Source: Deltaproteobacteria bacterium (GTDB taxonomy: Bacteria; UBA10199; GCA-002796325; JACPFF01). From it: a stretch of DNA of 64,000 nt. Where the stretch lies: assembly GCA_016183065.1 (NCBI GenBank), contig JACPFF010000030.1, positions 30,638 through 94,637 on the forward strand. Reading direction: 5' to 3'. The translations under genes and the position numbers were made by a program. The notes under the pieces were generated by a model. That model saw nothing but the letters and a program-made list of their open reading frames with translations, had not been told where the DNA came from and did not search any database. Position 1 is the first letter of the stretch, and each line of letters begins with the position of its first letter. Positions 28,380 through 35,160 of this stretch are shown here, piece after piece.

Positions 28380-28426
28380 ATGGATCCTCTCTCCTCGCAC
28401 AAAAAAGCCGAAATCGGCTAGCGGCC

Positions 28427-28784
28427 GTGGGGCCCAACAGCCCAGCGCGCAAGGGGGGGGGGAGTGGCGACGACCGAGTCCGGGGACCCAGCGAAGCCGG
28501 GTGGACGAGGAAGTCCCCCAGCGCGCACCGCGCGCGAGAGGGGGGGCAGTGGCGACGACCGAGTCCGGGGACCCGCGAAGCCGAGTGGACGAGGAAGTCC
28601 CCAGCGCGCACCGCGCGCGAGAGGGGGAGGCTCCAGCGGCTGTGCCGCTGGAGGGGGCGACGACCGAGTCCGGGGACCCGCGAAGCCGAGTGGACGAGGA
28701 AGTCCCCAGCGCGCACCGCGCGCGAGAGGGGGGGACCCAACGGGCTTTGCCCGTTGGGGGGGCGACGTGAGCCCCTCCAATAGT
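28427..28784 (+). repeat. Long dispersed element with three tandem core units
   Basis: It starts GTGGGGCCC and ends GAGCCCCTCCAATAGT. Inside are three cores beginning GACCGAG at 28472, 28557 and 28662. Each contains GTCC...GGAC stems, the block GAGGAAGT and a GCGCGC hairpin. A different hairpin (GGCTCCAGCGGC/GCCGCTGG type) separates the second and third cores, and another (CCAACGGGC/GCCCGTTGG) follows the third. The right end falls 5 bp short of the methyltransferase stop codon. Apparent open frames inside it are by-products of the GC-rich repeats. Confidence 0.85.
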
Positions 28785-28788
28785 TGCG

Positions 28789-29598
28789 CTATGCCGTCCG
28801 TTCCGCGACAAGATACGAGGCAAAATCGATTGTTCGTTGATCAGCACAATATTCTTTTTCAATATCCGTGATCGTCCGGTCGGAGATCACGCGAAACCAC
28901 GGCGTGAAGAGGCGGACCACGCCCTCGTCGTCAAATACCGTATGAAAAACTTCCCCCCGGGGGGCAATACTGTCATAAAACGTCTTGTACAGGGGAGTCT
29001 TCGTATCCTTGATGCGGAGATAATCAAAAATGATGACGCTCCCTTTGGCACAAAATCGACCGAGTGTGTGAATGACGGCCTGAAGCGCTGCGCGGGGGAT
29101 ATAGTAGCTGATTCCCTCCATGAGGACCACAGTCGGATGGGACCAGTCCCAGCAGAGTTGTTCCAGGACGGGCGTGATATCGGCGGTCAGATCTGCCACA
29201 TGGTACGAGACCTTCAACGTTGTCGACGGAATCATCCCCTCGGTGATCAGTCGCCTGACGGTCTCCTCTTTATAGGTCAGCATGTTGGGGAGATCGAATT
29301 CTGCAAAATATTGCAGGGCCCGCGCCGCGGGATGCCGGTAGGGAAAGGTATTCAGGCCCGCCGCGATATTGATCATTTGCAAGGCACCGCGCTGAATATA
29401 GGTCGCCGCTCTCCCCTCCATATAGCGACAGCGCAGGGCACCATGTCGGGCGTTCCCAGGATAGACGGCCAGCCAGGAGTCTGCCAGGCTCTTTGCCTCG
29501 TCAGTCACAAAATGATGCGCGAAAATGTCGCCGCTGACCTCGACATCCAGTGACCGCATATAGGCCATCACGCGCGCGGTAATGGCAATCTCATCCAT
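28789..29598 (-). CDS. SAM-dependent methyltransferase, leucine carboxyl methyltransferase-like family
   Basis: This 269-residue protein fits the LCM/PPM family (PF04072). The pattern includes an Arg-containing AARALQYFAEFDLPNML segment where the acidic residue after the strand binds SAM, the VVLMEGISYYIP segment typical of the family, and VIIFDYLR. Members methylate carboxyl groups on small molecules or proteins; the substrate here is unknown. The gene ends in TAG just beside the right end of a long repeat element, which must lie in its 3' untranslated region. It is followed upstream, on the same strand, by a phosphatase gene. Confidence 0.75.
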   Translation of the reverse strand: MDEIAITARVMAYMRSLDVEVSGDIFAHHFVTDEAKSLADSWLAVYPGNARHGALRCRYMEGRAATYIQRGALQMINIAAGLNTFPYRHPAARALQYFAEFDLPNMLTYKEETVRRLITEGMIPSTTLKVSYHVADLTADITPVLEQLCWDWSHPTVVLMEGISYYIPRAALQAVIHTLGRFCAKGSVIIFDYLRIKDTKTPLYKTFYDSIAPRGEVFHTVFDDEGVVRLFTPWFRVISDRTITDIEKEYCADQRTIDFASYLVAERTA

Positions 29599-29689
29599 GG
29601 CCGCTGCCGTATACGAAACTGCGGTGAAAGTCGAGGAGTGGTTGCCCTCCCGATTGCAGGGGGGAGAGCAGAGCGCGAGGCGAAACCGT

Positions 29690-30295
29690 TTATTGTTGGA
29701 GCGAATCGTAATACGCGAAAATCACGGCTTCCTGTTCTGGTGTTTCGATCGACCCGGGCCGGAGTTCACGGACGTGATCAATGGCCTCGGCAGGGAGCAT
29801 CCCCTGATAGACAAAATACGCGGCCAAAAATGTCCCCGTGCGCCCTTTGCCGGCAAAACAATGGACGCCAACCCGTCCGCCATTTTGCATGACGGCACTG
29901 GCCTGGTCAATGAAGGTCGCCAATTGTTGCACGGTCGGTGCGGTAAAATCTTTCACGGGAATATGGAGAACATCTATGTCATAGGTGGCCGCAATGACCG
30001 GATCGATCGACTTTTCCGTGAGTGACACCAACAAGTCGATCCCCTGGTCCATTAACGACGCGAGATCTTCTTCCAAGGGATGCTTGAGCCCGGGTTTGGC
30101 CATGCCACTCAGTTTGTGCCAGATGACCCAGGAAAACCCTGGCATCACCTCTTCTGATGGCACGCTCCCCCTGTCGTAGAAATACAGAGGGATCTGGTTG
30201 AAGAAGTAGGAGGTTATTTTTTTCTTCAGGATATTTCGGTCCAAGGAAACAGCAGTGGCCGAGGGCGATTGCATCACGATCAGGAGTATCGTCAT
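29690..30295 (-). CDS. Exported dual-specificity protein phosphatase-like protein
   Basis: From the ATG at 30295, with AGAGG upstream, the protein has 201 residues and a short hydrophobic N-terminus suggesting export or a membrane anchor. The P-loop signature HCFAGKGRTGT (Cys-x5-Arg) is that of Cys-dependent tyrosine or dual-specificity phosphatases. The Asp general acid is probably in IPVKDFTAP. The family removes phosphate from phosphotyrosine, or in some branches from phosphoinositides; the substrate here is open. A longer start at 30364 would run into the tRNA-Leu gene and is unlikely. Confidence 0.8.
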   Translation of the reverse strand: MTILLIVMQSPSATAVSLDRNILKKKITSYFFNQIPLYFYDRGSVPSEEVMPGFSWVIWHKLSGMAKPGLKHPLEEDLASLMDQGIDLLVSLTEKSIDPVIAATYDIDVLHIPVKDFTAPTVQQLATFIDQASAVMQNGGRVGVHCFAGKGRTGTFLAAYFVYQGMLPAEAIDHVRELRPGSIETPEQEAVIFAYYDSLQQ

Positions 30296-30334
30296 GAAAA
30301 AACCTCTAATTGTCAACCGCGACCAATGAGCTCT

Positions 30335-30424
30335 TGGTGCCCGGGGCCGGACTCGAACCGGCACGTCCCTATCCGGAACTCAGGATTTTAAGTCCTGTGC
30401 GTCTACCAATTTCGCCACCCGGGC
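30335..30424 (-). tRNA. tRNA-Leu (TAA)
   Basis: Read on the minus strand, the acceptor GCCCGGG pairs with CCCGGGC. The anticodon loop CTTAAAA gives anticodon TAA. The T-arm is CCGGTTCGAGTCCGG, a short variable arm is present as in type II tRNAs, and CCA is encoded. Length without ACCA is 86 nt. Confidence 0.95.
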
Positions 30425-30530
30425 CGCGGTCGTTTCCTAGCAACAGTCCACACACGTGCCAAGAGATAGTTCGTAACCACTTGACCCGAGTTCCAGGCAT
30501 CACTATGCATGCGCAGCAGCGATAGTGATA

Positions 30531-30568
30531 ATCGGGCGCGGTAGCTAAGTGGTAAAGCATCGGTCTGC
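30531..30568 (+). repeat. 38-bp duplicate of the tRNA-Cys 5' region (left copy)
   Basis: It is identical to 30696-30733. It contains 4 bp upstream plus the first 34 bases of tRNA-Cys (30535-30568), ending within the anticodon after TGC. It has no 3' half and cannot form a tRNA. It marks the left side of an inserted element. Confidence 0.9.
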
Positions 30569-30695
30569 GACCGAGCCCGGGGACCCGTGAGCAGAGCGAA
30601 CGGGTGGGCGAGGAAGTCCTTGGAGGCGGAGCCGCAAAGGACAAAACCGTGAGCCCGCAGGGCTCATGACCCCAGAGAGGGACGGAGGCTGGAGC
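30569..30695 (+). repeat. Dispersed element core inserted in tRNA-Cys
   Basis: The insert begins exactly with GACCGAG and contains the ACCCG/CGGGT stem, GCCC/GGGC outer stem, GAGGAAGT and the hairpin GTCCTT...AAGGAC (30616-30642). Relative to other copies the stems carry paired changes. The 127-bp insert is bounded by the 38-bp direct repeats. Confidence 0.85.
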
Positions 30696-30699
30696 ATCG

Positions 30700-30771
30700 G
30701 GCGCGGTAGCTAAGTGGTAAAGCATCGGTCTGCAAAACCGATATGCGGCGGTTCGATTCCGCCCCGCGCCT
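30700..30771 (+). tRNA. tRNA-Cys (GCA)
   Basis: The acceptor GGCGCGG pairs with CCGCGCC, the anticodon loop CTGCAAA gives GCA, and the T-arm contains GCGGTTCGATTCCGC. CCA is not encoded. It is the intact copy, downstream of a duplicate fragment and the inserted element. Transcription from any promoter upstream of 30531 must pass through the insert. Confidence 0.95.
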
Positions 30772-30777
30772 CCCATT

Positions 30778-31173
30778 ATGAAAAAAACTCTACTGCTGAT
30801 GTCGATGATACTCTTCCTGCTTCCCACCCTGCCGGCATGTGGCGGACGCCAACCGTCCATGCATCGGGCGGAACGGCTCGTCACGGGCTATTTTAAAAGA
30901 TACGGCCGGAGATATGACGCCTCGACTTTCGGAGAGCATCCGGTCACAAAAACCCGTGTGCGCGAAATCGAAGAGCTGCACAAACATTACGTCCATCTCC
31001 TTGCGGAACTCGACATGGAGGATGGCGGGACTGAAATCGTCCGCGCTGCCCTGGAAAAGAAGGCCCCGCTTGGATGGCGGCTCGTGGCATGGGAACGGCT
31101 GAGTCCCGAGGGGTTCACGGATGCTCCCGCCATGGATGCACCTCCAGCGTCTTCCCGTCACTCTCGGCCGTAA
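30778..31173 (+). CDS. Small lipoprotein, hypothetical
   Basis: This 131-residue protein starts MKKTLLLMSMILFLLPTLPA followed by Cys (lipobox TLPAC) and Gly-Gly. The mature part is charged and helical and ends in a Pro/Ala/Ser-rich tail. No function is recognised. It starts 7 bp after tRNA-Cys and probably shares its transcript. It overlaps the convergent comEC gene by 59 bp, so the C-terminal tail may partly reflect overlap with the neighbour. Confidence 0.7.
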   Translation: MKKTLLLMSMILFLLPTLPACGGRQPSMHRAERLVTGYFKRYGRRYDASTFGEHPVTKTRVREIEELHKHYVHLLAELDMEDGGTEIVRAALEKKAPLGWRLVAWERLSPEGFTDAPAMDAPPASSRHSRP

Positions 31174-33583
31174 TGGCCCCATGGAGATCGGTCCGATAGA
31201 TCGTCGTCCCCACCGCGGCATAGCGTTGCAGGACCACGTCCCGGGGAAATCGGTACCGGTTTTGACGCCCGCATGAGATGGCCAGATACCGCGGCCGCAC
31301 ACGGTCCACCCATGCCGCGGTCGAGGACGTATTGCTCCCGTGATGCGGCGCCACAAGAAAATCGACCGCTGGCAGGCTCGGCGACGCTACCAGCATGGCC
31401 TCTGCCGCGGCCTCGATATCCCCGGGAATCAGCATCCGCACATCACCATACGTGAGAAACAGCACGACCGACCGATTATTTTCGTCCATCGCTGTCGCCT
31501 CAGCGAGCGGCGGTGGGTGCAACACGGCGAGGTGGACGTCACCCTCCTGCCATGCCGGCCTTGTCCGGTCGATCGGCGTTGCGGCCAGACCGCGCGCGGC
31601 CACCCGTGCCGCAAACATCGGCCACAGCGTATCCGTACCATCTCCTGCCGATCCATTCGTCTCCCATCGTGCCGGTCCAAAACGCTCTGCAAGATAGGCG
31701 AGCCCTGCATAATGATCGGGGTGGAAATGGGAGAGGATCAGGCGATCGACGCGCGTGAGATGGAGCGCATGGAGGGCCGGTGCAACCACCCACCGGCCCA
31801 TATCGAACCGGCTCTCCGGGATTCCGCCACCATCGACCACATACACGGCCCCATTGGGAAATTCGATCACCGTTGATGAGCCCTGTCCGACATCGAGCAC
31901 GGTCACACGGAGTCGCCCGCTCGTGCCCGGAAACGTACTCCGTGTCCCCAGTGCAAGGCCACAGGCGAGCAGCGCGATCACAAGGGCTCCAAGCGGCGGC
32001 GCGAAGTATCGCCAGCGCCACCCCGCTCCTCGATGCCGCACTGCCACGGCCAACAAGAGCAGACCGGTCAGGGCCGCATACCACGCCACCAATTCCGGCG
32101 CGAGCGGGGTCCAACCCCATTGCCATGCACCGCTCCAGTGATCGCACCAATCGACGACGGCAAAAAACCCATCAACGATCACCCGCAGCGGGGCACCGAA
32201 CAGCGTGACGGCTCCGGCCGGCCACACCAACGCCAGGAGCGCGCAGAGGAGTCCCAAGGGAATGAGGATCAGACTGACCCACGGGATACAGAGGAGATTC
32301 GTGACGACGCCCATGAGCGAAATATCGTGAAAATGATAGGCGACAATCGGGAGCACTCCGAGGGTAGCAGCGCTACTCGCCACGAGGAGCCCGTGCACCC
32401 ATCGCCACAGGGTCCGTTGGCTGCGTGGCGGAAAATAGTGCGCCGCCACGACTATGGCGATTACGGCGGCAAACGTGAGCTGGAAAGAGGGCAACCACAG
32501 GGCAAGCGGCTGCTGGATCAGGACGATCAGGAGCGCCAAGGTAATGGCACTGGCAAAATCCGCCCGCTCCTTCCACCAGATGGCCCCAAAACCGGTGGTC
32601 ACGAGGATGGCCGCCCGCAGTGCAGGAACGCGCATTCCTGTCATCCATGCAAAACTCCAGGCGGCCAGGATGGCCGCCGGGGCAGCGAGCTGCCAGGCGG
32701 GGTAGCGCCGCACGATCATCGGCCACTGCCGTACCCCCCAGGCCACCGCCCAAAAGACGACCATGGCCACGGCACCCACATGGAGACCGGACACTACGAG
32801 AAGATGGATGACGCCAATGCGGCGAAATTGCTCCCAGACCTCGCTTTCGAGGACCGCGCCATCGCCAAGAATCATGGCCTGCAACAGGTGTGCGATCCTC
32901 GCATCACCGGCGGCAATGGCGACATAGGTTGCATCGATGCGGGCCCGCCACGTCCGCAAGGTCTGCAGAACGGGGCCTGCCGTATCCTCCACGGTCCGCA
33001 TCCAGTCGGACGATGCCAGATGGCCCGTAGCAATGATCCCCTCACTGGCACGACGCAGGCCCACCGTTTCCGTGCCGGCATTCCAATACTGGGCCGGGGG
33101 TCGTAAGCGACCCCGAAACCGCACACGCATTCCCTGCACAATCTCATCGGAAAAATTCTCGGCCGAGATCAGGACACGCGCGGAGACCGGTGCCATCCGA
33201 TCGCCCGTGCGACAACGTTCCAAGCGCACGAGCGTGCGGGCACCGGTGGCGAATCGTTGCGGGTGCTCTGCCACGATCCCCTCGCAGATGGCACCAATGC
33301 CGTCGGCGTGTGGAATGGCCAGTGCCGGTGCCGGTTCCAGAAGACGCAATTGCCGCGTGACAAGTCCCATCCCGAGCAGGAGGAGGACAAGAGCACTCCA
33401 GACGAGCACTCCCCGTTGACGATCGCGCAACATCCAGGCCACACCGAGCGCGGCGCCGCTGAGTCCGAACCACCATCCATGGGAGAGGACGCCGTTAGAC
33501 CATCGGCCGAGAAGCAACCCCACGACCATCAGAAAGGCGGAGGGCATCAATGGTCTCGCGAGTAAGGGAGCGGCCGATTTCAT
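31115..33583 (-). CDS. comEC: ComEC/Rec2 DNA uptake channel protein
   Basis: From the ATG at 33583 the protein has 822 residues. It has an N-terminal pair of membrane helices, an OB-like DUF4131 region, the central multi-helix Competence domain (start near IGVIHLLVVSGLHVGAVA), and a C-terminal metallo-beta-lactamase-fold domain. That last domain has VLDVGQGSSTVIE, VVDGGG and the metal-binding LILSHFHPDHYAG, followed by APHHGSN. The protein carries single-stranded DNA across the inner membrane during natural transformation. The start overlaps the upstream gene by about 89 bp; an ATG at 33547 would reduce this to 53 bp. Confidence 0.9.
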   Translation of the reverse strand: MKSAAPLLARPLMPSAFLMVVGLLLGRWSNGVLSHGWWFGLSGAALGVAWMLRDRQRGVLVWSALVLLLLGMGLVTRQLRLLEPAPALAIPHADGIGAICEGIVAEHPQRFATGARTLVRLERCRTGDRMAPVSARVLISAENFSDEIVQGMRVRFRGRLRPPAQYWNAGTETVGLRRASEGIIATGHLASSDWMRTVEDTAGPVLQTLRTWRARIDATYVAIAAGDARIAHLLQAMILGDGAVLESEVWEQFRRIGVIHLLVVSGLHVGAVAMVVFWAVAWGVRQWPMIVRRYPAWQLAAPAAILAAWSFAWMTGMRVPALRAAILVTTGFGAIWWKERADFASAITLALLIVLIQQPLALWLPSFQLTFAAVIAIVVAAHYFPPRSQRTLWRWVHGLLVASSAATLGVLPIVAYHFHDISLMGVVTNLLCIPWVSLILIPLGLLCALLALVWPAGAVTLFGAPLRVIVDGFFAVVDWCDHWSGAWQWGWTPLAPELVAWYAALTGLLLLAVAVRHRGAGWRWRYFAPPLGALVIALLACGLALGTRSTFPGTSGRLRVTVLDVGQGSSTVIEFPNGAVYVVDGGGIPESRFDMGRWVVAPALHALHLTRVDRLILSHFHPDHYAGLAYLAERFGPARWETNGSAGDGTDTLWPMFAARVAARGLAATPIDRTRPAWQEGDVHLAVLHPPPLAEATAMDENNRSVVLFLTYGDVRMLIPGDIEAAAEAMLVASPSLPAVDFLVAPHHGSNTSSTAAWVDRVRPRYLAISCGRQNRYRFPRDVVLQRYAAVGTTIYRTDLHGAITAESDGKTLEVHPWREHP

Positions 33584-34163
33584 CGTAGAGGTCTTGCACC
33601 ACACGCGCGACGCGCGACACCTGAGGACTATCGTTATGGTGACAGAGAATCAAGGCCAGTTTCGAACGCATCCCTTCCAGAAATTTCCGCGCCTTATTGG
33701 TCGGCCGGACGTGATACATGGCGAGGAGCGCACGAATGTTGACATTGTTGAGTAACACCGTGCCATCCCCCAAGGTGAGGGTCATTCCGCCGATCTGCAA
33801 TTCATAGAGACGCCGCATCTGTTTCAGGATTTTTTCCTGGGCACCATTGATCGCAAAGGCCATCCGGCGAAAGTGCGGTACGCCGCGGGTAAAGGCCCAA
33901 TCACGATAGGCGTGGAGCGCATCAATCAGGTGACACCAGGCCGGGATATCCGGGTGGGCGGGGTCGGTATACTCCTCAATCTCCGCATTATTGAGATAGA
34001 GGCGTCCGCCCCGATAGGTCCATTCTTCCTGGGGACCGGCCTGAAACGTGGCATGGGCGTCCACGGGGGGCTGCTCGTGCGGGGCCTGCGGCCGACGCGC
34101 GTAGGGAGACCACCGGATGCCAACGCCGCGTGTCCGAATATAATTGCGAATCCGCCGAATCAT
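33495..34163 (-). CDS. Hypothetical protein
   Basis: This 222-residue basic protein has no signal peptide or recognised domain. An aromatic segment EEWTYRGGRLYLNNAEIEEY occupies about residues 46-65, and the C-terminal half is helical, with RKFLEGMRSKLALILCHHN and a final Arg-rich tail. It overlaps comEC downstream and lies 42 bp after a related-looking gene: both contain a 'YxxRxxYxxxEIEExxD' type strand pair followed by a helical end, so they may be distant paralogues. That resemblance is weak. Confidence 0.55.
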   Translation of the reverse strand: MIRRIRNYIRTRGVGIRWSPYARRPQAPHEQPPVDAHATFQAGPQEEWTYRGGRLYLNNAEIEEYTDPAHPDIPAWCHLIDALHAYRDWAFTRGVPHFRRMAFAINGAQEKILKQMRRLYELQIGGMTLTLGDGTVLLNNVNIRALLAMYHVRPTNKARKFLEGMRSKLALILCHHNDSPQVSRVARVVQDLYDEIGRSLTRETIDALRLSDGRGVASRPMV

Positions 34164-34205
34164 CGTGCGAAAGACCCCTGCGTCGGCACTGACACACCAG
34201 CCCCA

Positions 34206-34598
34206 TTATGTTTTATCGGCAAGGAGGTGTCCCAAAGTTTCGCGGTACCCGGCCAAGAGGGCCCGGCCCTCGCGATCCCTGGCCAGGACCTCGGTGAGAT
34301 CCCACAGGGACTGGAGGAGCGGGGGGGATAGGGGCATAAATTTGATATTATGCCCTCGAAGAAAGATCTCCCGCCGTCCGGCATCGTAATGGATGGAGGC
34401 AACTTCATTCTCGAGAATAAAGGTATAGGTGAGTCGCTCCTTATAGACCGCCAGCATGCTGTCGGCTGGGCGTCCAGCCGCATCGGGGACGCGTCGGGCC
34501 ACCCCGCCAATAATCCCGGCGATTTCGTTCGGTAGCAGCGATTCATGTGAGGCAGAGGCCGTCTCTGGCATGGTGTCGTATGGTCGCTCCCCCTTCAT
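34206..34598 (-). CDS. Hypothetical protein
   Basis: From the ATG at 34598, with a GAGGGGGA ribosome binding site at ideal spacing, the protein has 130 residues. It contains a strand-rich centre (LTYTFILENEVASIHYDAGRREIFLRGHNIKF) and a helical C-terminus ending LGHLLADKT. No family is recognised. It heads a small minus-strand cluster continuing into the next hypothetical gene and comEC. A repeat element begins about 230 bp upstream of it. Confidence 0.55.
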   Translation of the reverse strand: MKGERPYDTMPETASASHESLLPNEIAGIIGGVARRVPDAAGRPADSMLAVYKERLTYTFILENEVASIHYDAGRREIFLRGHNIKFMPLSPPLLQSLWDLTEVLARDREGRALLAGYRETLGHLLADKT

Positions 34599-34825
34599 CC
34601 GATCCCCCTCGGGCTTATGGCATTTGGGTCTTCTGTGAGGAGGTTTTGCAGAAAACATGCCAAATTCCGCAAAATTCCTTCATCGAAAATATTTTTATTT
34701 TTCAATAATTTGCACGTACGTGTAGCAGTAATGTCTTTCTCAATCCTGGAAATCGTGGGGTATTTCTCAAATTGACCGGTCGATTTGTACCGCAGGCCGC
34801 TGGGCGGAATGGGGACGACCGCGGT

Positions 34826-34917
34826 GTGGGGCCCCACGGCCCAGCCGCACTGCGGCGTTGAGGGGGAGGCTCCAGCGGCTCTGCCGCTGGAGGGGGTGAC
34901 GTGAGCCCCCCAATAGT
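34826..34917 (+). repeat. Short dispersed element (92 bp)
   Basis: It starts GTGGGGCCCCAC, contains the GGCTCCAGCGGC/GCCGCTGG hairpin and ends GTGAGCCCCCCAATAGT. It lacks the GACCGAG core. Confidence 0.8.
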
Positions 34918-34975
34918 AGCTGCTGCGTGCATGTGATTGACAATAGTGGGAATTTCCGTCATCAACGGATTGGGA

Positions 34976-35145
34976 GTGGGGCCCCACGGGCTCACGCCCG
35001 TGGCACCCTGGGAGGAGGCTTCGCTTGAGCACGACACCCCCCGGACTAACGTCCGGGGCCCCACGGCCCAGCCGCACTGCGGCGCTGAGGGGGAGGCTCC
35101 AGCGGCTTTGCCGCTGGAGGGGGCGACGCGAGCCCCTCCAACAGT
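34976..35145 (+). repeat. Dispersed element (170 bp) upstream of the histidine kinase gene
   Basis: It starts GTGGGGCCCCAC. It then holds hairpins CACGGGC/GCCCGTG and CCCCGGAC/GTCCGGGG, a second GGGGCCCCAC block, and the GGCTCCAGCGGC/GCCGCTGG hairpin, and ends GAGCCCCTCCAACAGT. It lacks the GACCGAG core. It ends 15 bp before the kinase start codon, so it must lie in the 5' leader or promoter region. Confidence 0.8.
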
Positions 35146-35160
35146 GGGGAGAGCATCAGC

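Noticed and set aside
28472..28784. Possible CRISPR array from three regularly placed repeats
   Set aside because: The units are structured element cores with non-unique hairpins between them. There are no spacers of constant length and no cas genes nearby.
28353..28862. Open frames of 120-170 residues on both strands over the repeat array
   Set aside because: They are translations of GC-rich hairpin repeats and are duplicated within themselves. They lack binding sites and any family features.
30535..30568. First half of tRNA-Cys as a separate tRNA gene
   Set aside because: It ends in the anticodon and is followed by the element, so it cannot fold as a tRNA. It is a duplication fragment.
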